Positions 10,713 through 22,649 of a stretch of DNA of 64,000 bases are shown piece after piece. Under the pieces are notes generated by a model, which was not told the origin of the DNA, made no database searches, and was given only the letters and a program-made list of their open reading frames with translations. How positions within the stretch are numbered: the stretch's first letter is position 1; every line of letters starts with the position of its first letter. The stretch is from Mytilisepta virgata (Eukaryota > Mollusca > Bivalvia > Mytilida > Mytilidae). Made by a program: the position numbers and the translations under genes. The DNA lies in the NCBI GenBank assembly GCA_028015205.1, contig CM051516.1, positions 48,116,230 through 48,180,229 on the forward strand. Reading direction: 5' to 3'.

Positions 10713-13700
10713 CTAAAAATTAAATAACAATTCTTAAAAAAGTCTTTGGTGATTCCAAATGTTTATTTACATTTTTTATGAATTTAGTCACACAATTATT
10801 GTGGAATGACATTTCATTCATTAGGACTAGGAATTTGAATATATTAGTATACCTCTAAAGTTACGGAGAATTCAGGATTTGGTTTTTATTAGAATGATCC
10901 AATTTTGAGAACAAAAAAGGGTCAACCCTAAACAGGTCTCCCTCTATAATCTAAGGTAAGTCTTTCAGATGGACCATCTAAAGTGTCACAATAAAACGCG
11001 TTAATTAGTTATATGCGTGAAAGCCTAGTTAAATTTCACATATTCGATGTATTTTTGTTAAATCTTAGGACTGTCTGTGTCACTTTTCTGTGTAACCAGC
11101 CATAAAGGGAAATGAAATTATTAGTTCTACGCACGTCCTAATATAACATTGAAATCTCTTTTCTTTAGAAACAATATAGTGATTGTCTTTCACCTTTGAA
11201 ATGGCCTTATATTGAAGTGTCTTATTCTTTATTACACCTTTGTTAGTTTTTATTGCATAGGACTGCAAACCAATTGTCACAGGTGGATTCAAGGACTTCC
11301 TAAATCGACGCCATTTGCATGGATCGCTACAAAGAGGTATTTTAACTCAGGCGGATGATCAAAGTTGGTATAAATTGTTTCCTAAATATATAAAAAAGCT
11401 AAACAAAGCTTAAAGCAACGGACAAACTCCACGAAACCAAAATCTAAAGACAACACGAAACCATGAAAATACTGACACAATACGCAAATTCTACAACGTC
11501 ACGACCGTAGAGAAGAAAACGCACAGCTGCACAAATGGATTCAGAACGAAATAGCACAAATCCACTATTTAATAATAAGTTTGATTTAATCTTTAAACTA
11601 AACTAACTCAACTAGTGGGTATGCCATACTTGCTGCAATCATTATGTTGTTCTTTGATACATTTCCATTTTCCCAACCAAAGTCTAAGTAAGAAATGCAT
11701 GGAAAGCAAAGTATGAAATTCTCGTGATAAACTTACAGCATGTTAATAATATTTCTATCGTTTATAAGAACGCCATGATAAAACATAGACCATGTCAGAT
11801 ACAGAATAAAAGAGGTTTTTACAAACATCAACGTGAGATTTAAATCATGTTGCTTTACTCATACTTTTAGGGTTTTGTTTTCGTCTTCTTTCATATCATA
11901 TTTTGATTTTTTTCATCAATTTAATTGTTTCCTATTTGCGACGGCATTTACATTTCATCATAAAATGAAAACCAATTTAACTTTCATGAGGCAAGCAATG
12001 CATTGAATACTTAGGATTGAGGGTTCTATGCCTCCTACAATGAATTAATGTTTAGGGGGGTTCAGAGGATAAATTCTTTGATACCAATTTGTATGCACAA
12101 GATGTGTATAGTTTGTCAATTTACAACCCTTCAGTTATGCTTACGGCCTATATAGTGTTGAAAATTCTAAAACAACAATCCAAAACTTTGAAGAGCAAAT
12201 TCAAAAATGCCAATAGAACAAAGGAAAGAAGGCAAAATCATCTAAGGACATAACTATGCAGGGGTAAAAATGGTAAAACGAATATTAGGAGATGTATGAT
12301 GGCAATGCGATTGTTGAAACAGATGTAGGTAAGAGAAAGTCTGATAACGACGACGTGAACGTGCTGTATGGATAGCCACACGTAACGGTCCAGCCCATTA
12401 AAATTTGTTAAAAAGGTTAAGTCCGAGTTTGATGAAAAAAATATTAGAGCTAGATACTACCTGAAAAATTTATTAATGAATTTGGACAAATCGAGAGCTC
12501 GAAAAAACATAGACCGTGAACGCTGCTGTAGAGATAACTTCCCCTTCAGAAAAAATTAAACGATGACTCACAAAAATTTGAACGGGAAGAATATAAGATT
12601 TGAACCATAAAAGATATTCAAATAAAAATAACTTTATAACAGCATTCACCGTGATATTATAGCAGGACCAAAAAACCCCAGTTCGGTTTAATTTATGAAG
12701 AAAAGGCGGAACGTTTGATTTTTTCATATTCAACTTTGTAGTACACGTATATTAGTTTAAACTGTTTGTATTACTGTATATTACGTGATATTTTGACATA
12801 GGGCAGGTTCCGTCACAATAGAAAAAACAAAACGTCTGCCATATACCGAGCTGTATTTCTGCGGCAATATCTACCATCTCTGTAAAGAAAATAATAAAAA
12901 TGTTGTACAGTATGTATAATATACAACGTGTGGCTATAGTTTTCTGTTATTTTGCATAACAAGACAAATCGTTCATTCAAAACACTTACGAATAACAATG
13001 GATGACACGTGAAATAATAGCTTACATTGACCTTTGATCCAATTGAGCTTCAGGTAATCTAATTATAATATTAGAAGAAGCGCTTTGATATCTCCAAATA
13101 GCATTTTCCATACTTAACTGAAAATTAGTTCCTCTGTTTCACAGGCACGACTTGAAAGACTGAACATACATGTATACAGGACGTAAAAGACATTTGTCTA
13201 AATCAAGCAATGATTATATATCCACATAGGATTTCATATTATATAATCTGAAAAGATATGGTATTACTAATTGGATTGAAAAAAAATACTGCAAAAAAGT
13301 TCAAGGCTCTAAATTGGTAGGTACTGATTTGCTAATGAAAAACAATAATTTCGTCTGTGAACATTTAAGGAATTAAGATTGGTTTTAGAAGGCGAAATGA
13401 GAAGATTTGTTCACATTTTTTGGGCGTTCATTACTTAGTATAATAATCCAAGGTAAAAAATGTAAAGGTTTTAAATTTTGTGTATTTGAGTCGTGGAGGT
13501 CGGTCAGTATAATTATCGTATTTCCCCATGCCTATATCGACCTGAGGCCTTCAGAATTTCGCGTATTCCCGCTCTGTGACGTCGTAAATAGTAGAGCCGA
13601 CCCTAATATGAGCTCACCCAAACATTTCAGCGACGTCATAATGTTTGACCGAACGATGACCCGAATATATCTGGAAAACCTTCGATTATACATGTTATAG

Positions 13701-13790
13701 GCAAATGGTCATTGAAAAGTAAGAAATTCCATTAAGATTACTAGTTAACAATACGATAAATTTATCATCAAGTTTTCTTCAAACAAATAT
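10713..13790. other. Intron sequence of gene A with no recognised exon
   Basis: AT-rich sequence without a convincing coding region. Reading phase requires at least one more exon of gene A somewhere between 24947 and 10712, because the exon ending at 24947 leaves one open base while the exon starting at 10712 is in phase 0. I could not identify that exon with confidence. A short spliceable-looking frame near 13035-13130 does not fit the phase. Confidence 0.6.
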
Positions 13791-13893
13791 TGTAAAATAT
13801 AATCCGCTCGACACAATATGAAGCTTTTTAGCTAGTTCGCTACGCTCACTCGCCGAAAAAGCTTCACATTGTGTCTCGCAGCTGATATTTTAC
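13791..13893. repeat. Foldback element with CTCG-rich core
   Basis: Arms GACACAATATGAAGCTTTTT and GAAAAAGCTTCACATTGTGTC surround a loop with TTCGCTACGCTCACTCG. Outer arms GTAAAATAT and ATATTTTAC extend the palindrome. It resembles the foldbacks at 50482-50641 and 56791-56934 in layout and core. Confidence 0.5.
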
Positions 13894-14029
13894 ATGCTGT
13901 TTTATAATAATAATAATTATTATTATTTCAGACATAAATAGTCCATAGTTATATACAAATATGATGAAAGTTTTAAATATACAAGATGAAAAATGAAGAA
14001 TTAAAATACCAATAAATATAATTAGAAAT

Positions 14030-14878
14030 TCTAATTTGATAACATGTCAGTCAACGTTCGCATAAATCTCGGTACATGTATACAATTTTCTGAGTAAAGA
14101 CGAACTATACCATAAATCACTACCAAAATAGTAAGAACAAGCTGATTATCAGACTGTTGCAAACGATTATACAAACTAAACAAATGTACATCATTACGGA
14201 GATTAAATTCATTATATGTGAATTCGCCCCACTGAATACAATAAATCTGAATATCAAACCATAACATAAGAAAACGAACAATAAAAACTGAGATGTCTGT
14301 CTGTAGTAATTTGTGCAATAAAGTCCAATGATTAACTCAATCAAAAGCCTTGCGTATATCTAAGAAACAGGCTAACACAGGACTGCCATGCTTTACATAG
14401 AAAGATACAATTTCTTTAAAAAACGAATAAACACAAGTCATTAGAATGGTCATCCTTAAAACAAAACTGACAGTCACTTATTAAAAGTTTATCTTGCATT
14501 AAATTCAATAAGTACTTTTCAACAACTTTTGATAAAATAGAAGTCAATGCAATCGGCCTTGTCTGTGAGATCACCAGATTTAGATTTCGGAATTGGTACC
14601 AGCATCACTCGAGTGAAGTCCTTCGGAACAACATACTGAATTAACATCGAAGACAATAGCAGCGATAACAACACAAATAAAATATGAGGGACATTTTTCA
14701 AGTGTTCTGCAGCAAGTCCATAACTGTCAGCTGCTTTTCCGGAATGTAGAGTATTTACAATGGACTGAATTTCCTCTACAGTTGTAATAGCATCATCAGA
14801 AATAGGGCACACCTTTACGCTTTCTTTTACAGAATTCTCATATTTGTTATTATTCACAGAGTTCAATAGGCCGTTATA
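14030..14878 (-). pseudogene. Degenerate LINE (non-LTR) reverse transcriptase, 3' part
   Basis: On the minus strand the frame reads AITTVEEIQSIVNTLHSGKA, then ADSYGLAAEHLKN and DFTRVMLVPIPKSKSGDLTD. After several disruptions it continues with HKLLQTDISVFIVRFLMLWF and IYCIQWGEF. 'LK.GKA.G.DGL.AEHLK' and 'VLVPI.KSKSGD' are standard LINE reverse-transcriptase motifs. Stop codons and frame changes show it is dead. The BEL element is inserted immediately upstream in it, and the rest of the fragment continues at 24293. Confidence 0.7.
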
Positions 14879-14883
14879 GTGAT
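14879..14883. repeat. Target-site duplication of the BEL/Pao element, left copy
   Basis: GTGAT directly before the LTR; the same five bases follow the other LTR at 24288-24292. Confidence 0.85.
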
Positions 14884-15770
14884 TATCACAGCAGTGGTGG
14901 GACCTGTCGTGTATGGCGCAAAATAACCCAAAAATTTGTACTGAAGATGGTTTATTATAAAGACATTTCGCAAAGTCACATATTACAGTGTTCGCAATGT
15001 TCGCAAATTATTCTCACTATAAAGACTCAGTAGTTTTATCATTCGCAAAATACAACATCTACAAATCATACGCAAAATACACCATTTACGAATCCTATAC
15101 CATCTACGTCAAAACTACAATAAAATAAAAAGGCATACATAAGTCAAGTATACAATAAAATTATATCAACACATCAGCTTAAATATGTAAACTAATTACT
15201 TTGAAATATGTAGAAAAATGTTAACTGACTGAAAATTGTCTCGTATTTTATTGATTATAAAACGCCAGTGGACCTCTTGTTTAATTTGTTCTAAAAATAA
15301 ATCTGTTGACAATCACAGGTAAATCGTTACTGAATAAATGTAAACAAACGTAAAATTGAACGTAGTTTAAAAGCTACAAGTTGTTCATGTTATTTAATGC
15401 ATAAATATGGATCAACAAAGTATAAACGTGTGAATTATAGAAAAATACACAACTCATACATGTATCGATTGGCAATGTGTATCGTTTGACATGTACAAAT
15501 CGATGTCCTACAAGTTATTACGAGTAAATATTCAGATAAATTCACAACATACATATAAAAGTAAATATCAAGATTTACATACCTCTTTGGGCTTATAAAA
15601 CGCAAAAATAACAATTTAGACAGTCGTGTGTCGTTCCAATAGCTGAAAAAACCGCCTGGTTTACAAAAGGCGCCAAATAACATACTAAAAGCAGTAAGCA
15701 ATCCGGAGCCGACTTCAAATTACGGAATTCAGTAATAAAATTGTAAAACGTGAAAATGATTGCATTTACA
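14884..15770 (-). repeat. BEL/Pao 3' LTR
   Basis: 887 bp, constant offset of 8,517 from the other LTR with no difference seen by reading. In element orientation it starts TGTAAATGCAATC and ends CTGCTGTGATA. Confidence 0.92.
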
Positions 15771-15785
15771 TGGCTCCCCAAAATT
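15771..15785 (-). other. BEL/Pao polypurine tract
   Basis: In element orientation TTTTGGGGAGCCA lies directly before the 3' LTR, the expected place for the plus-strand primer of reverse transcription. Confidence 0.7.
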
Positions 15786-15981
15786 GAACTTTACAATTTT
15801 CAAAAATCAAAAAACTAATACAAAATATCACATTCGAAAAATACAAATATTACATTGAAGCAAACAAAATATTACATTTTAAGTACACAAATCAAAATGT
15901 ATATAAACATTGATCATCCATGTATTTATCAAATAATTCTGATCAACTACAATGTCCTTTACATGTACGCAAACATACTGT

Positions 15982-18900
15982 TTATTCAGGCTCCTCGGTG
16001 GGGACTTCCTCGGTCTCCTGAAGCAAAACTAGTTTATGCACAGGACGGTCAAGTTCAATTAACTTCGATTTTCGGACTCCTTTGCTATCCAAATCTGTTG
16101 TACCAACTGTCAATCTAACTTTCCTCACTAGTCTATCATCATCCGTATATGCCTTGCTAACTCTACCTAAACGCCACATGTTTCTAGAGAGATTATCATC
16201 TTGAATCATGACTACATCTCCGACCTGTAGGTTACGTCTTTTCTTAAACCACTTCTCTCGTGACTGAAGATTGTTTAAATATTCACGTCTCCATCTGAAC
16301 CAAAATTCATTGGCAAGGTATTGTATACGCCTCCAACGTTTTCTTACATACAGATCTGGTTTTGTGAACTTTCCAGGAGGAGGTAAGATTATCTTAGACT
16401 TCATGGTAAGTAGGTGATTCGGAGTGAGCACCGATGATAAAGGATCATTCAGGTTTTCTACTGAGAGTGGACGACTGTTGACTATAGCAGTCACTTCACA
16501 AACAAAGGTACGTAAAGATTCGTCGTCGAGCTGTTTGCCTAAGGTACATAACAAAGTTGACAGAATACTTCGAACTGTTTTAATTTGTCTCTCCCAGACG
16601 CCTCCCATATGACTGGCGTGTGGTACGTTGGTTTTAAACTTGAAATAATCACAGCCTTCCTTTTTGAGAAGTTCGGCTATTTTTTCGTCATCCATTTCTC
16701 TAATTGACCTCTCTAATTCATTCTGGGCACCGATAAAATTAGTTCCTCTGTCCGATCTAATCTGACGCACAGGACCACGAAGGCACAAGAAGCGACGAAG
16801 TGCATTTATAAACGAATCAGTGTCCAGTGTATTGGCGATTTCCAAATGAACGGCTCTACTTGTAAAACAGGTAAAAATGACTCCATATCTTTTCAATTCT
16901 TTTCTGCCTTCTTTTATACAGAAAGGTCCAAAATAGTCTACTCCACAGTAAGAAAAGGGTGGCGCAGGATCCACCCTATCAAATGGTAGATCAGCCATTT
17001 TTTGATCTTGTGATCGTCCTCGAAGTTTTCGACACTTGAAACAATGGTAAATTGTATTAGAAACCGCAGCACTGCAACCTATGATCCAATAACCATTACT
17101 ACGAAGTTCATTTGTTGTGATGCCACGCCCTTGATGTTGTACCCTTTCGTGAAAATGCTGTATTATCAACTGAGTAACGTGACTTTTCCTTGGTAAAATA
17201 ACTGGATGTGTTACTTCATAAGTTTCCAGGGACTGCCGCAATCGACCACCAACTCGGATAATACCATTATCATCTAGGTTTGGATCTAAACGATTCAATG
17301 ATGATTCATTACCCACTGAAACCTTTCGACTGAGTTTGTCGAGTTCCCTTTCAAAATAGACTTCCTGTACCATATGCAATATTGCAACTTCAGCTTCCTG
17401 TAAATCCTCAACATTATGAGACATGTTGTCAGTATCCATGCTTTGAGTCCCTTTCCCAATACGGTTCATTAAAATCATCTTGTAACGAAGACAATTTGCA
17501 ATCGCCCGTTTTGCTTTATTCCAGTCACTAAAGTATTCTATCCTAGGTAACAAAGGTTCTGTACTTTTTGTAGAAGAAGACAACACTTGAACCTTTTTAA
17601 CTTCGGGGTCATCCTTCAAAATTTCCACGCTTGATAATTCTGAATAATTTTCACATGGAGGTAGGTTTGTTTGCCACAGAAATTGTGGACCGGATAACCA
17701 GTTGGACTTAATTAATTCGGAGGCAGTGGCTCCCCTAGATGCAATATCAGCGGGATTATTCTTGGATGAAACATATCTCCACTGGGACGGTAAGGTGTAG
17801 TCTCTAATTTGTTGAACTCGGTTGCTAACGAAGACATGGAAACGTTTAGCATCATTCATGATGTAGCCGAGTACTACTGAACTGTCAGTCCAAAAACAAT
17901 GCAAAGCACTTTCAAACTCAAATTCTTTCTTCAGTAAAGAATGTACTTTGACTGATACCACTGCCGCAGTAAGTTCTAAACGTGGAATGGTAATAGCCTT
18001 TCTAGGTGTTACCCGTGCCTTTCCCATAAGCAAAGAACAATGGACCCGTTCCGCAACATCAACCAATCTTAGGTAAGAACACTGTCCATAACCAGTCGAG
18101 CTAGCATCTGAGAAATGGTGAAACTCACATACTTTTATATCGTCAAAGTCCACAGGTATCACACAACGCTGAATCTGAAGATCAGCAAGCTCCTTGAGAT
18201 CATTTCTCCATCGTTCCCAACACATATGCAAATCTTCGGGAATCGGATCATCCCATCCAATGTTCTCTCCACATGTTCGCTGTAATATCTGTTTGCCTAC
18301 TAAGATGACTGGTGATATGAAACCAAGAGGGTCGTATACAGAGCTAACAGTTGATAAGATGCCTCGGCGAGTTAATGGTTTGTCATTTAAAACTATTCTG
18401 AATTGAAATGTATCAGACTCTATGTTCCACTGGACTCCCAATGTACATTCTATTGGTAACTTATCTTTAAAAATGTCTATATCCTTGAGACCTTTGGCTC
18501 TATCTTCGGGCGGAATCGCACTCAAAACTTCCTTTGAGTTACTACTAAACTTGTGCAAGCGCAACCCACCGTTCATGCACATTGTTTGGCTTCTTTTGAT
18601 GATATCGACAGCTTCTTCAACAGATGATACAGACTTCAACCCATCATCGACGTAAAAATCCTTCCGCAAGAAATCTGCAACATCCTTTCCAAGCGCACTT
18701 TCATTATCAGTTGCTATTTGCTTCAATCCAAAATTAGCACAACCAGGTGACGACGTTGCTCCAAAAAGGTGCACACACATTCGGAAAATTACAGGTTTAG
18801 ACAATTCCTCATCTGTCCACCATAGAAAGCGTAGGTAGTTTCGGTGTTCTCGATGTACAAAAAACTGGTGAAACATCTGTTCTATATCACAAATAAAGGC

Positions 18901-21900
18901 TATCTTTCCTTGTCGAAAACGACATAAAACACCAATTAATGTATTCGTCATATCTGGACCTTGTAGCAGGTGAGCATTGAGGCTTTGTTCTTTAAACGTC
19001 GCACTACAATCGAAGACCACTCTCAACTTTTCTGGTTTTCTAGGATGAAATACTCCATGGTGTGGTATATACCATTCATATCCTTCCTCTACATCTGATT
19101 CTTCTACTTTCTGCGCATGTCCTTGACTAACAAGATTTTCAAAAAACTCCTTATAAAGTTTAAAATAATTTTCATCGGTCTTGAACCTTTTCGCAAGATT
19201 GGCGAGTCTCCGCAAGGCAACAAACTTATTGTTAGGAAGACGTGGTGGATCTCCTTTAAAAGGTAATGGCATGCTATAGTGTCCATTATCAAACTTAATT
19301 CCTTCATTGATCAATTTCAAGAATCTCTTGTCCTCTTGAGACATCGTATTTTCGCAAACAGTATTCTCACTGAAGTCCAACTCTAGCATTTTTGAGACAT
19401 CAACAGGATTAACTACCTTTATACTTGTTCTAAACGCAAACGCAACACTGTCTACATTTTCCTTATCGCAAGATGTCATTAAATCTGGTGGAACTTCACA
19501 TACTAAAGTGCGATGACTGGCACCTATAGCATCCACGTCATTCACAGTGCTTGGAGTGTCCACTATTCCCACGATTCCCCATCCAAGGTCTGTTCTCTGA
19601 CCATATGGACCATCACAATTTGGTGGTATGACTTCTCGAGGCATCAATGCTTGAGAGCAGTTGTAACCAATCAAAAGACCAATTTCACAATCTGCAATCG
19701 GCAATAACTTGTCAGCAATGGAAGACAGGTGTGGCCAAGATCTTGCGATGTCTGGTGTAGGAATGTGATCTCTGTTCGCTGGAATTATGTTCCTAGAGAA
19801 GGTATCCGGAAGTGCTATTTTTAAAGAACTGTCATGTCCACGGACCATTAATCCCTTAAACTTTGTACTAGTTACAGTCCTGTTTTCTGCCAGCATGGTA
19901 GAAAGTAGTAATGAAACTGTGGTTCCTGAAAGTCCTAGTGACTTACATGTATCTTCTAAAATAAATGTTGTATCTGACTGAGTATCCAACATAGCATAAA
20001 TCAGTTTTTCATGTTCAGGACTGTCACAATGTGAAAGATAAACAGGCAAAACCATAGAGTTCTTATTGTGTACTCCACTATTGCTTAGATGTACTACACT
20101 GCTAGCGCATGAAGCTTGTTTTTCTTCTCCAGTGTCTAATGGCTTGACAGGATTATCTTTATGATTGTCATTGGTTCTGGTTTTAGCACCGATATCTCCA
20201 TGGAAACAAGTTGGGTGAAGCTTGAAGCATTTCTTACATTTTTTCTTTCTGGTGCAGTTTTTAGATATATGACCTGATCCTAGACAACCAAAATACAGAT
20301 TCTTACTTCTCGCAAATTCCTTTCTGTCACTTACTGTCTTGTTAAGGAAGATTCTACAAAATTCTAGGTCGTGACCTTTCGTACATAATGGACATTTAAA
20401 TTTCAACCTTTGCTGTTCTGCAGTATCAACTGCAAATGATCGTCCTTCAAACTTCCTTACAGGTTTGGTGATTGAAAACTTGGCTGCTTTACTGTCATCA
20501 GGCTTTAATGACTGCAAAGATGTAACCGGGTCTGACGCAATTTTAGCTTCTTTGCAAATGAAGTCCACAAAGCACTTAAAAGGCGGGAATCTTCTTTGAT
20601 CTTCTTTCCACTGATAAACTACTCTTGACCATCTTGTCACTACCCAGTCAGGTAACTTTGATATCAATTTCCTATTTTCTCTATCGTCGTCGAGAATTCT
20701 TAGAGTACGGATACTGTCCATAGCAGCATGACACTGTTTCAGGAAATCAGCAAACTTCAATAAAGCCTTGCTGTCTCGGGAGGCGATCTTGGGCCATCGC
20801 TCAAGCTTATCTCGAAATGCATTTCCAATTACAAATGGGTCACCAAAGCGTTCATCTAACAGTTGCTTAGCTTCATCGTAGGCACTGTCACTTGATAACA
20901 AGAAGTAATTTTCTACTGCCTCTTTCGCCGCTCCGCTCAGATACTTCTTTAAATAGTGAATCTGTTCTGATTTGGGTACCTTTCGCTGTTCAATCAATGT
21001 ACGAAAAGCTGCTTTCCAGCCGGGATACAGAAGTGGGTCACCACTGAATACAGTTGGTTCTGGTGGGGGAAGTCTCCCAAGGCTAACTTGGTCTACCAGA
21101 GTTCTAGCAAATTCAGTAAATCCATCCATTTGGTTTTCTTTATGGTTATGAGACGCAAAAGTAACATTATTATAAGCATTACTAGTAGAGGTGATTGGCA
21201 TAAATGGACCAGCTAGAGGATTAAGCATACTTCGTTTTATTTCTGTTGGCGCAACCTTTAAATTCGCATTTGTATCAACAACCTTGGTAACGGAGATTCC
21301 TGTTTCCATTTGTGGCAGAGACGTGCTTGTAGAAACTTGTGGGATTGTGCTATTGTAGACACTTATAAATGGCTTGGTAGTATTGGTTGTTATGTTCTTG
21401 ACATCGGTTGATTCGTGTTTTACATTTACTTTCAGAGGATCTTGATTGTCTACCTGGTAACTTGAAACATATTTTTTCACTATGTCCTCTTTTCTTTCTG
21501 TGGGTAAATCAATTCCAGTGTTCTGCTTATCTTCTGGACAAGTTTCATGAACCTCTAAAGAAGCATTGGTAATGTCCAAATTTTTAAGCGTTTTGATTCT
21601 GTCATATTCCAATTTTGCCTTTGATTCAACATCCAAATATTTCAGTTTGACCTTCAAAGCTTCTGCCTTAGCTGCTAATTCCTGTTTTTCCGAAAGATGT
21701 GAGCCTGCAGATTTTTTTGATGAATGGCGAGAGCGTCTAGAACGGGCCTTTGAAAACACTGAATTCGACTCACCTTTCAAGTCTCTTAAAACTTCCGAAA
21801 CAGATGAAATTAATCTATGATGTTCTTCTTCTATATCTTCATATTTTCTGAGAATAGGTAAGTCCTGACCTTCAGTACCCATTAATGTCTTAAGTACACC

Positions 21901-22146
21901 ACATTCTTGACGTAATTCCTTCATAATACTTATTAACTGGTCTCGCACAGGTGTTATTGCCTGAGGATCTTGTGAGTCGGACAGTAGTACACTTAGTTTC
22001 TCTGCCGCACTGTGCCATTCTGACACAAACCTCCTTAAACTATATAAGCGCTGCTCAATCTGATAAGCACGGCCCTTCTCCGTGTATGTACGTTCTCTTA
22101 CAGATCTTTCGGGATGATCTACGGTATCAAAATCTTGTTCTGACAT
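15982..22146 (-). CDS. BEL/Pao gag-pol polyprotein (2,054 aa)
   Basis: A single uninterrupted frame; the start MSEQDFD at 22146 is chosen over an in-frame Met 18 codons upstream because it begins the charged gag-like part. Approximate residues: coiled gag N-terminus 1-350; DUF1759-type gag (FSGDPLLYPGWKAAF) near 365; zinc knuckles CPLCTKGH and CLGSGHISKNC near 585-640; aspartic protease with DTQSD near 720; reverse transcriptase with DFYVDDG near 1165; RNase H with FSDASS near 1345; integrase zinc finger (HQGRGITTNELRS, CFKCRKLRG) 1660-1705; catalytic core with VDYFGPF, SDRGTNF and GGVWERQIK at 1730-1850; C-terminal DUF5641 (VGDVVMIQDD) near 1977. All catalytic residues appear intact. Domain order PR-RT-RH-IN is normal for BEL/Pao. 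Confidence 0.95.
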   Translation of the reverse strand: MSEQDFDTVDHPERSVRERTYTEKGRAYQIEQRLYSLRRFVSEWHSAAEKLSVLLSDSQDPQAITPVRDQLISIMKELRQECGVLKTLMGTEGQDLPILRKYEDIEEEHHRLISSVSEVLRDLKGESNSVFSKARSRRSRHSSKKSAGSHLSEKQELAAKAEALKVKLKYLDVESKAKLEYDRIKTLKNLDITNASLEVHETCPEDKQNTGIDLPTERKEDIVKKYVSSYQVDNQDPLKVNVKHESTDVKNITTNTTKPFISVYNSTIPQVSTSTSLPQMETGISVTKVVDTNANLKVAPTEIKRSMLNPLAGPFMPITSTSNAYNNVTFASHNHKENQMDGFTEFARTLVDQVSLGRLPPPEPTVFSGDPLLYPGWKAAFRTLIEQRKVPKSEQIHYLKKYLSGAAKEAVENYFLLSSDSAYDEAKQLLDERFGDPFVIGNAFRDKLERWPKIASRDSKALLKFADFLKQCHAAMDSIRTLRILDDDRENRKLISKLPDWVVTRWSRVVYQWKEDQRRFPPFKCFVDFICKEAKIASDPVTSLQSLKPDDSKAAKFSITKPVRKFEGRSFAVDTAEQQRLKFKCPLCTKGHDLEFCRIFLNKTVSDRKEFARSKNLYFGCLGSGHISKNCTRKKKCKKCFKLHPTCFHGDIGAKTRTNDNHKDNPVKPLDTGEEKQASCASSVVHLSNSGVHNKNSMVLPVYLSHCDSPEHEKLIYAMLDTQSDTTFILEDTCKSLGLSGTTVSLLLSTMLAENRTVTSTKFKGLMVRGHDSSLKIALPDTFSRNIIPANRDHIPTPDIARSWPHLSSIADKLLPIADCEIGLLIGYNCSQALMPREVIPPNCDGPYGQRTDLGWGIVGIVDTPSTVNDVDAIGASHRTLVCEVPPDLMTSCDKENVDSVAFAFRTSIKVVNPVDVSKMLELDFSENTVCENTMSQEDKRFLKLINEGIKFDNGHYSMPLPFKGDPPRLPNNKFVALRRLANLAKRFKTDENYFKLYKEFFENLVSQGHAQKVEESDVEEGYEWYIPHHGVFHPRKPEKLRVVFDCSATFKEQSLNAHLLQGPDMTNTLIGVLCRFRQGKIAFICDIEQMFHQFFVHREHRNYLRFLWWTDEELSKPVIFRMCVHLFGATSSPGCANFGLKQIATDNESALGKDVADFLRKDFYVDDGLKSVSSVEEAVDIIKRSQTMCMNGGLRLHKFSSNSKEVLSAIPPEDRAKGLKDIDIFKDKLPIECTLGVQWNIESDTFQFRIVLNDKPLTRRGILSTVSSVYDPLGFISPVILVGKQILQRTCGENIGWDDPIPEDLHMCWERWRNDLKELADLQIQRCVIPVDFDDIKVCEFHHFSDASSTGYGQCSYLRLVDVAERVHCSLLMGKARVTPRKAITIPRLELTAAVVSVKVHSLLKKEFEFESALHCFWTDSSVVLGYIMNDAKRFHVFVSNRVQQIRDYTLPSQWRYVSSKNNPADIASRGATASELIKSNWLSGPQFLWQTNLPPCENYSELSSVEILKDDPEVKKVQVLSSSTKSTEPLLPRIEYFSDWNKAKRAIANCLRYKMILMNRIGKGTQSMDTDNMSHNVEDLQEAEVAILHMVQEVYFERELDKLSRKVSVGNESSLNRLDPNLDDNGIIRVGGRLRQSLETYEVTHPVILPRKSHVTQLIIQHFHERVQHQGRGITTNELRSNGYWIIGCSAAVSNTIYHCFKCRKLRGRSQDQKMADLPFDRVDPAPPFSYCGVDYFGPFCIKEGRKELKRYGVIFTCFTSRAVHLEIANTLDTDSFINALRRFLCLRGPVRQIRSDRGTNFIGAQNELERSIREMDDEKIAELLKKEGCDYFKFKTNVPHASHMGGVWERQIKTVRSILSTLLCTLGKQLDDESLRTFVCEVTAIVNSRPLSVENLNDPLSSVLTPNHLLTMKSKIILPPPGKFTKPDLYVRKRWRRIQYLANEFWFRWRREYLNNLQSREKWFKKRRNLQVGDVVMIQDDNLSRNMWRLGRVSKAYTDDDRLVRKVRLTVGTTDLDSKGVRKSKLIELDRPVHKLVLLQETEEVPTEEPE

Positions 22147-22299
22147 TGTGGCAATTACAGTAAAAAACAAATTATATGTACAAAATGTATCAATGCTCAA
22201 ACTTCAAAATGTTAAGTTAAGGTGAATAGCTTACTATCTGGATCTTAAATGTACTTAATAACCATATTCTACAAATGTATATCAATACTACCAGTTCAA

Positions 22300-22595
22300 G
22301 TGGCTGTGCAAGCACGGCCTGTGCATGTATGTAAATGTACGATGCAATAAAGTAAACACTAGACCCTTCAGTATGATCAATTTTATGGCTGTGGAATCAC
22401 AGCCTATACATATATAAAATGTATGTATGAGTTAAACAAACTTCTTTTAAACAAACACTATATTAAATGTCTACAGAACCAGTTCGCATGACTGTGCAAT
22501 CACAGCCTATACTTAAGAGTAAAGTTAAATTTAAATAAACACTAAAGTCTTGAAAACCAATCATATGACTGTGCTATCACAGCCTATATGTACAA
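22300..22595 (-). repeat. Four hairpin-forming repeats between the SGNH-like frame and gag-pol
   Basis: Four imperfect copies of a small inverted repeat (for example GGCTGTGGAATCACAGCC and GACTGTGCAATCACAGCC, mostly followed by TATA) begin near 22310, 22387, 22487 and 22566. They are embedded in degenerate direct repeats of about 80-100 bp with TAAACACTA-type linkers. They lie in the leader just upstream of the gag-pol start. Function unknown; packaging signal, internal initiation or splicing control are possibilities. Confidence 0.65.
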
Positions 22596-22649
22596 GCTAA
22601 GCTGAGCTTAAATAAACATATGAGTCTCAATAATCTCTACACTGAAAAT

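Noticed and set aside
12473..12733. Minus-strand frame of 86 codons in the intron of gene A
   Set aside because: Rich in aromatic and hydrophobic residues from T-rich sequence; no splice sites in the right phase and no family resemblance.
13035..13130. Possible minus-strand exon starting SMENAIWRYQSA
   Set aside because: The acceptor TTTTCAG and donor AAAG/GTCAAT are usable, but its phase does not fit the open base left at 24947 or the phase 0 start at 10712; kept out without transcript evidence.
15435..15701. Open frame of 88 codons inside the BEL/Pao LTR, repeated at 23952-24218
   Set aside because: It is identical in both LTRs because the LTRs are identical; no domain, and it spans the probable promoter region.
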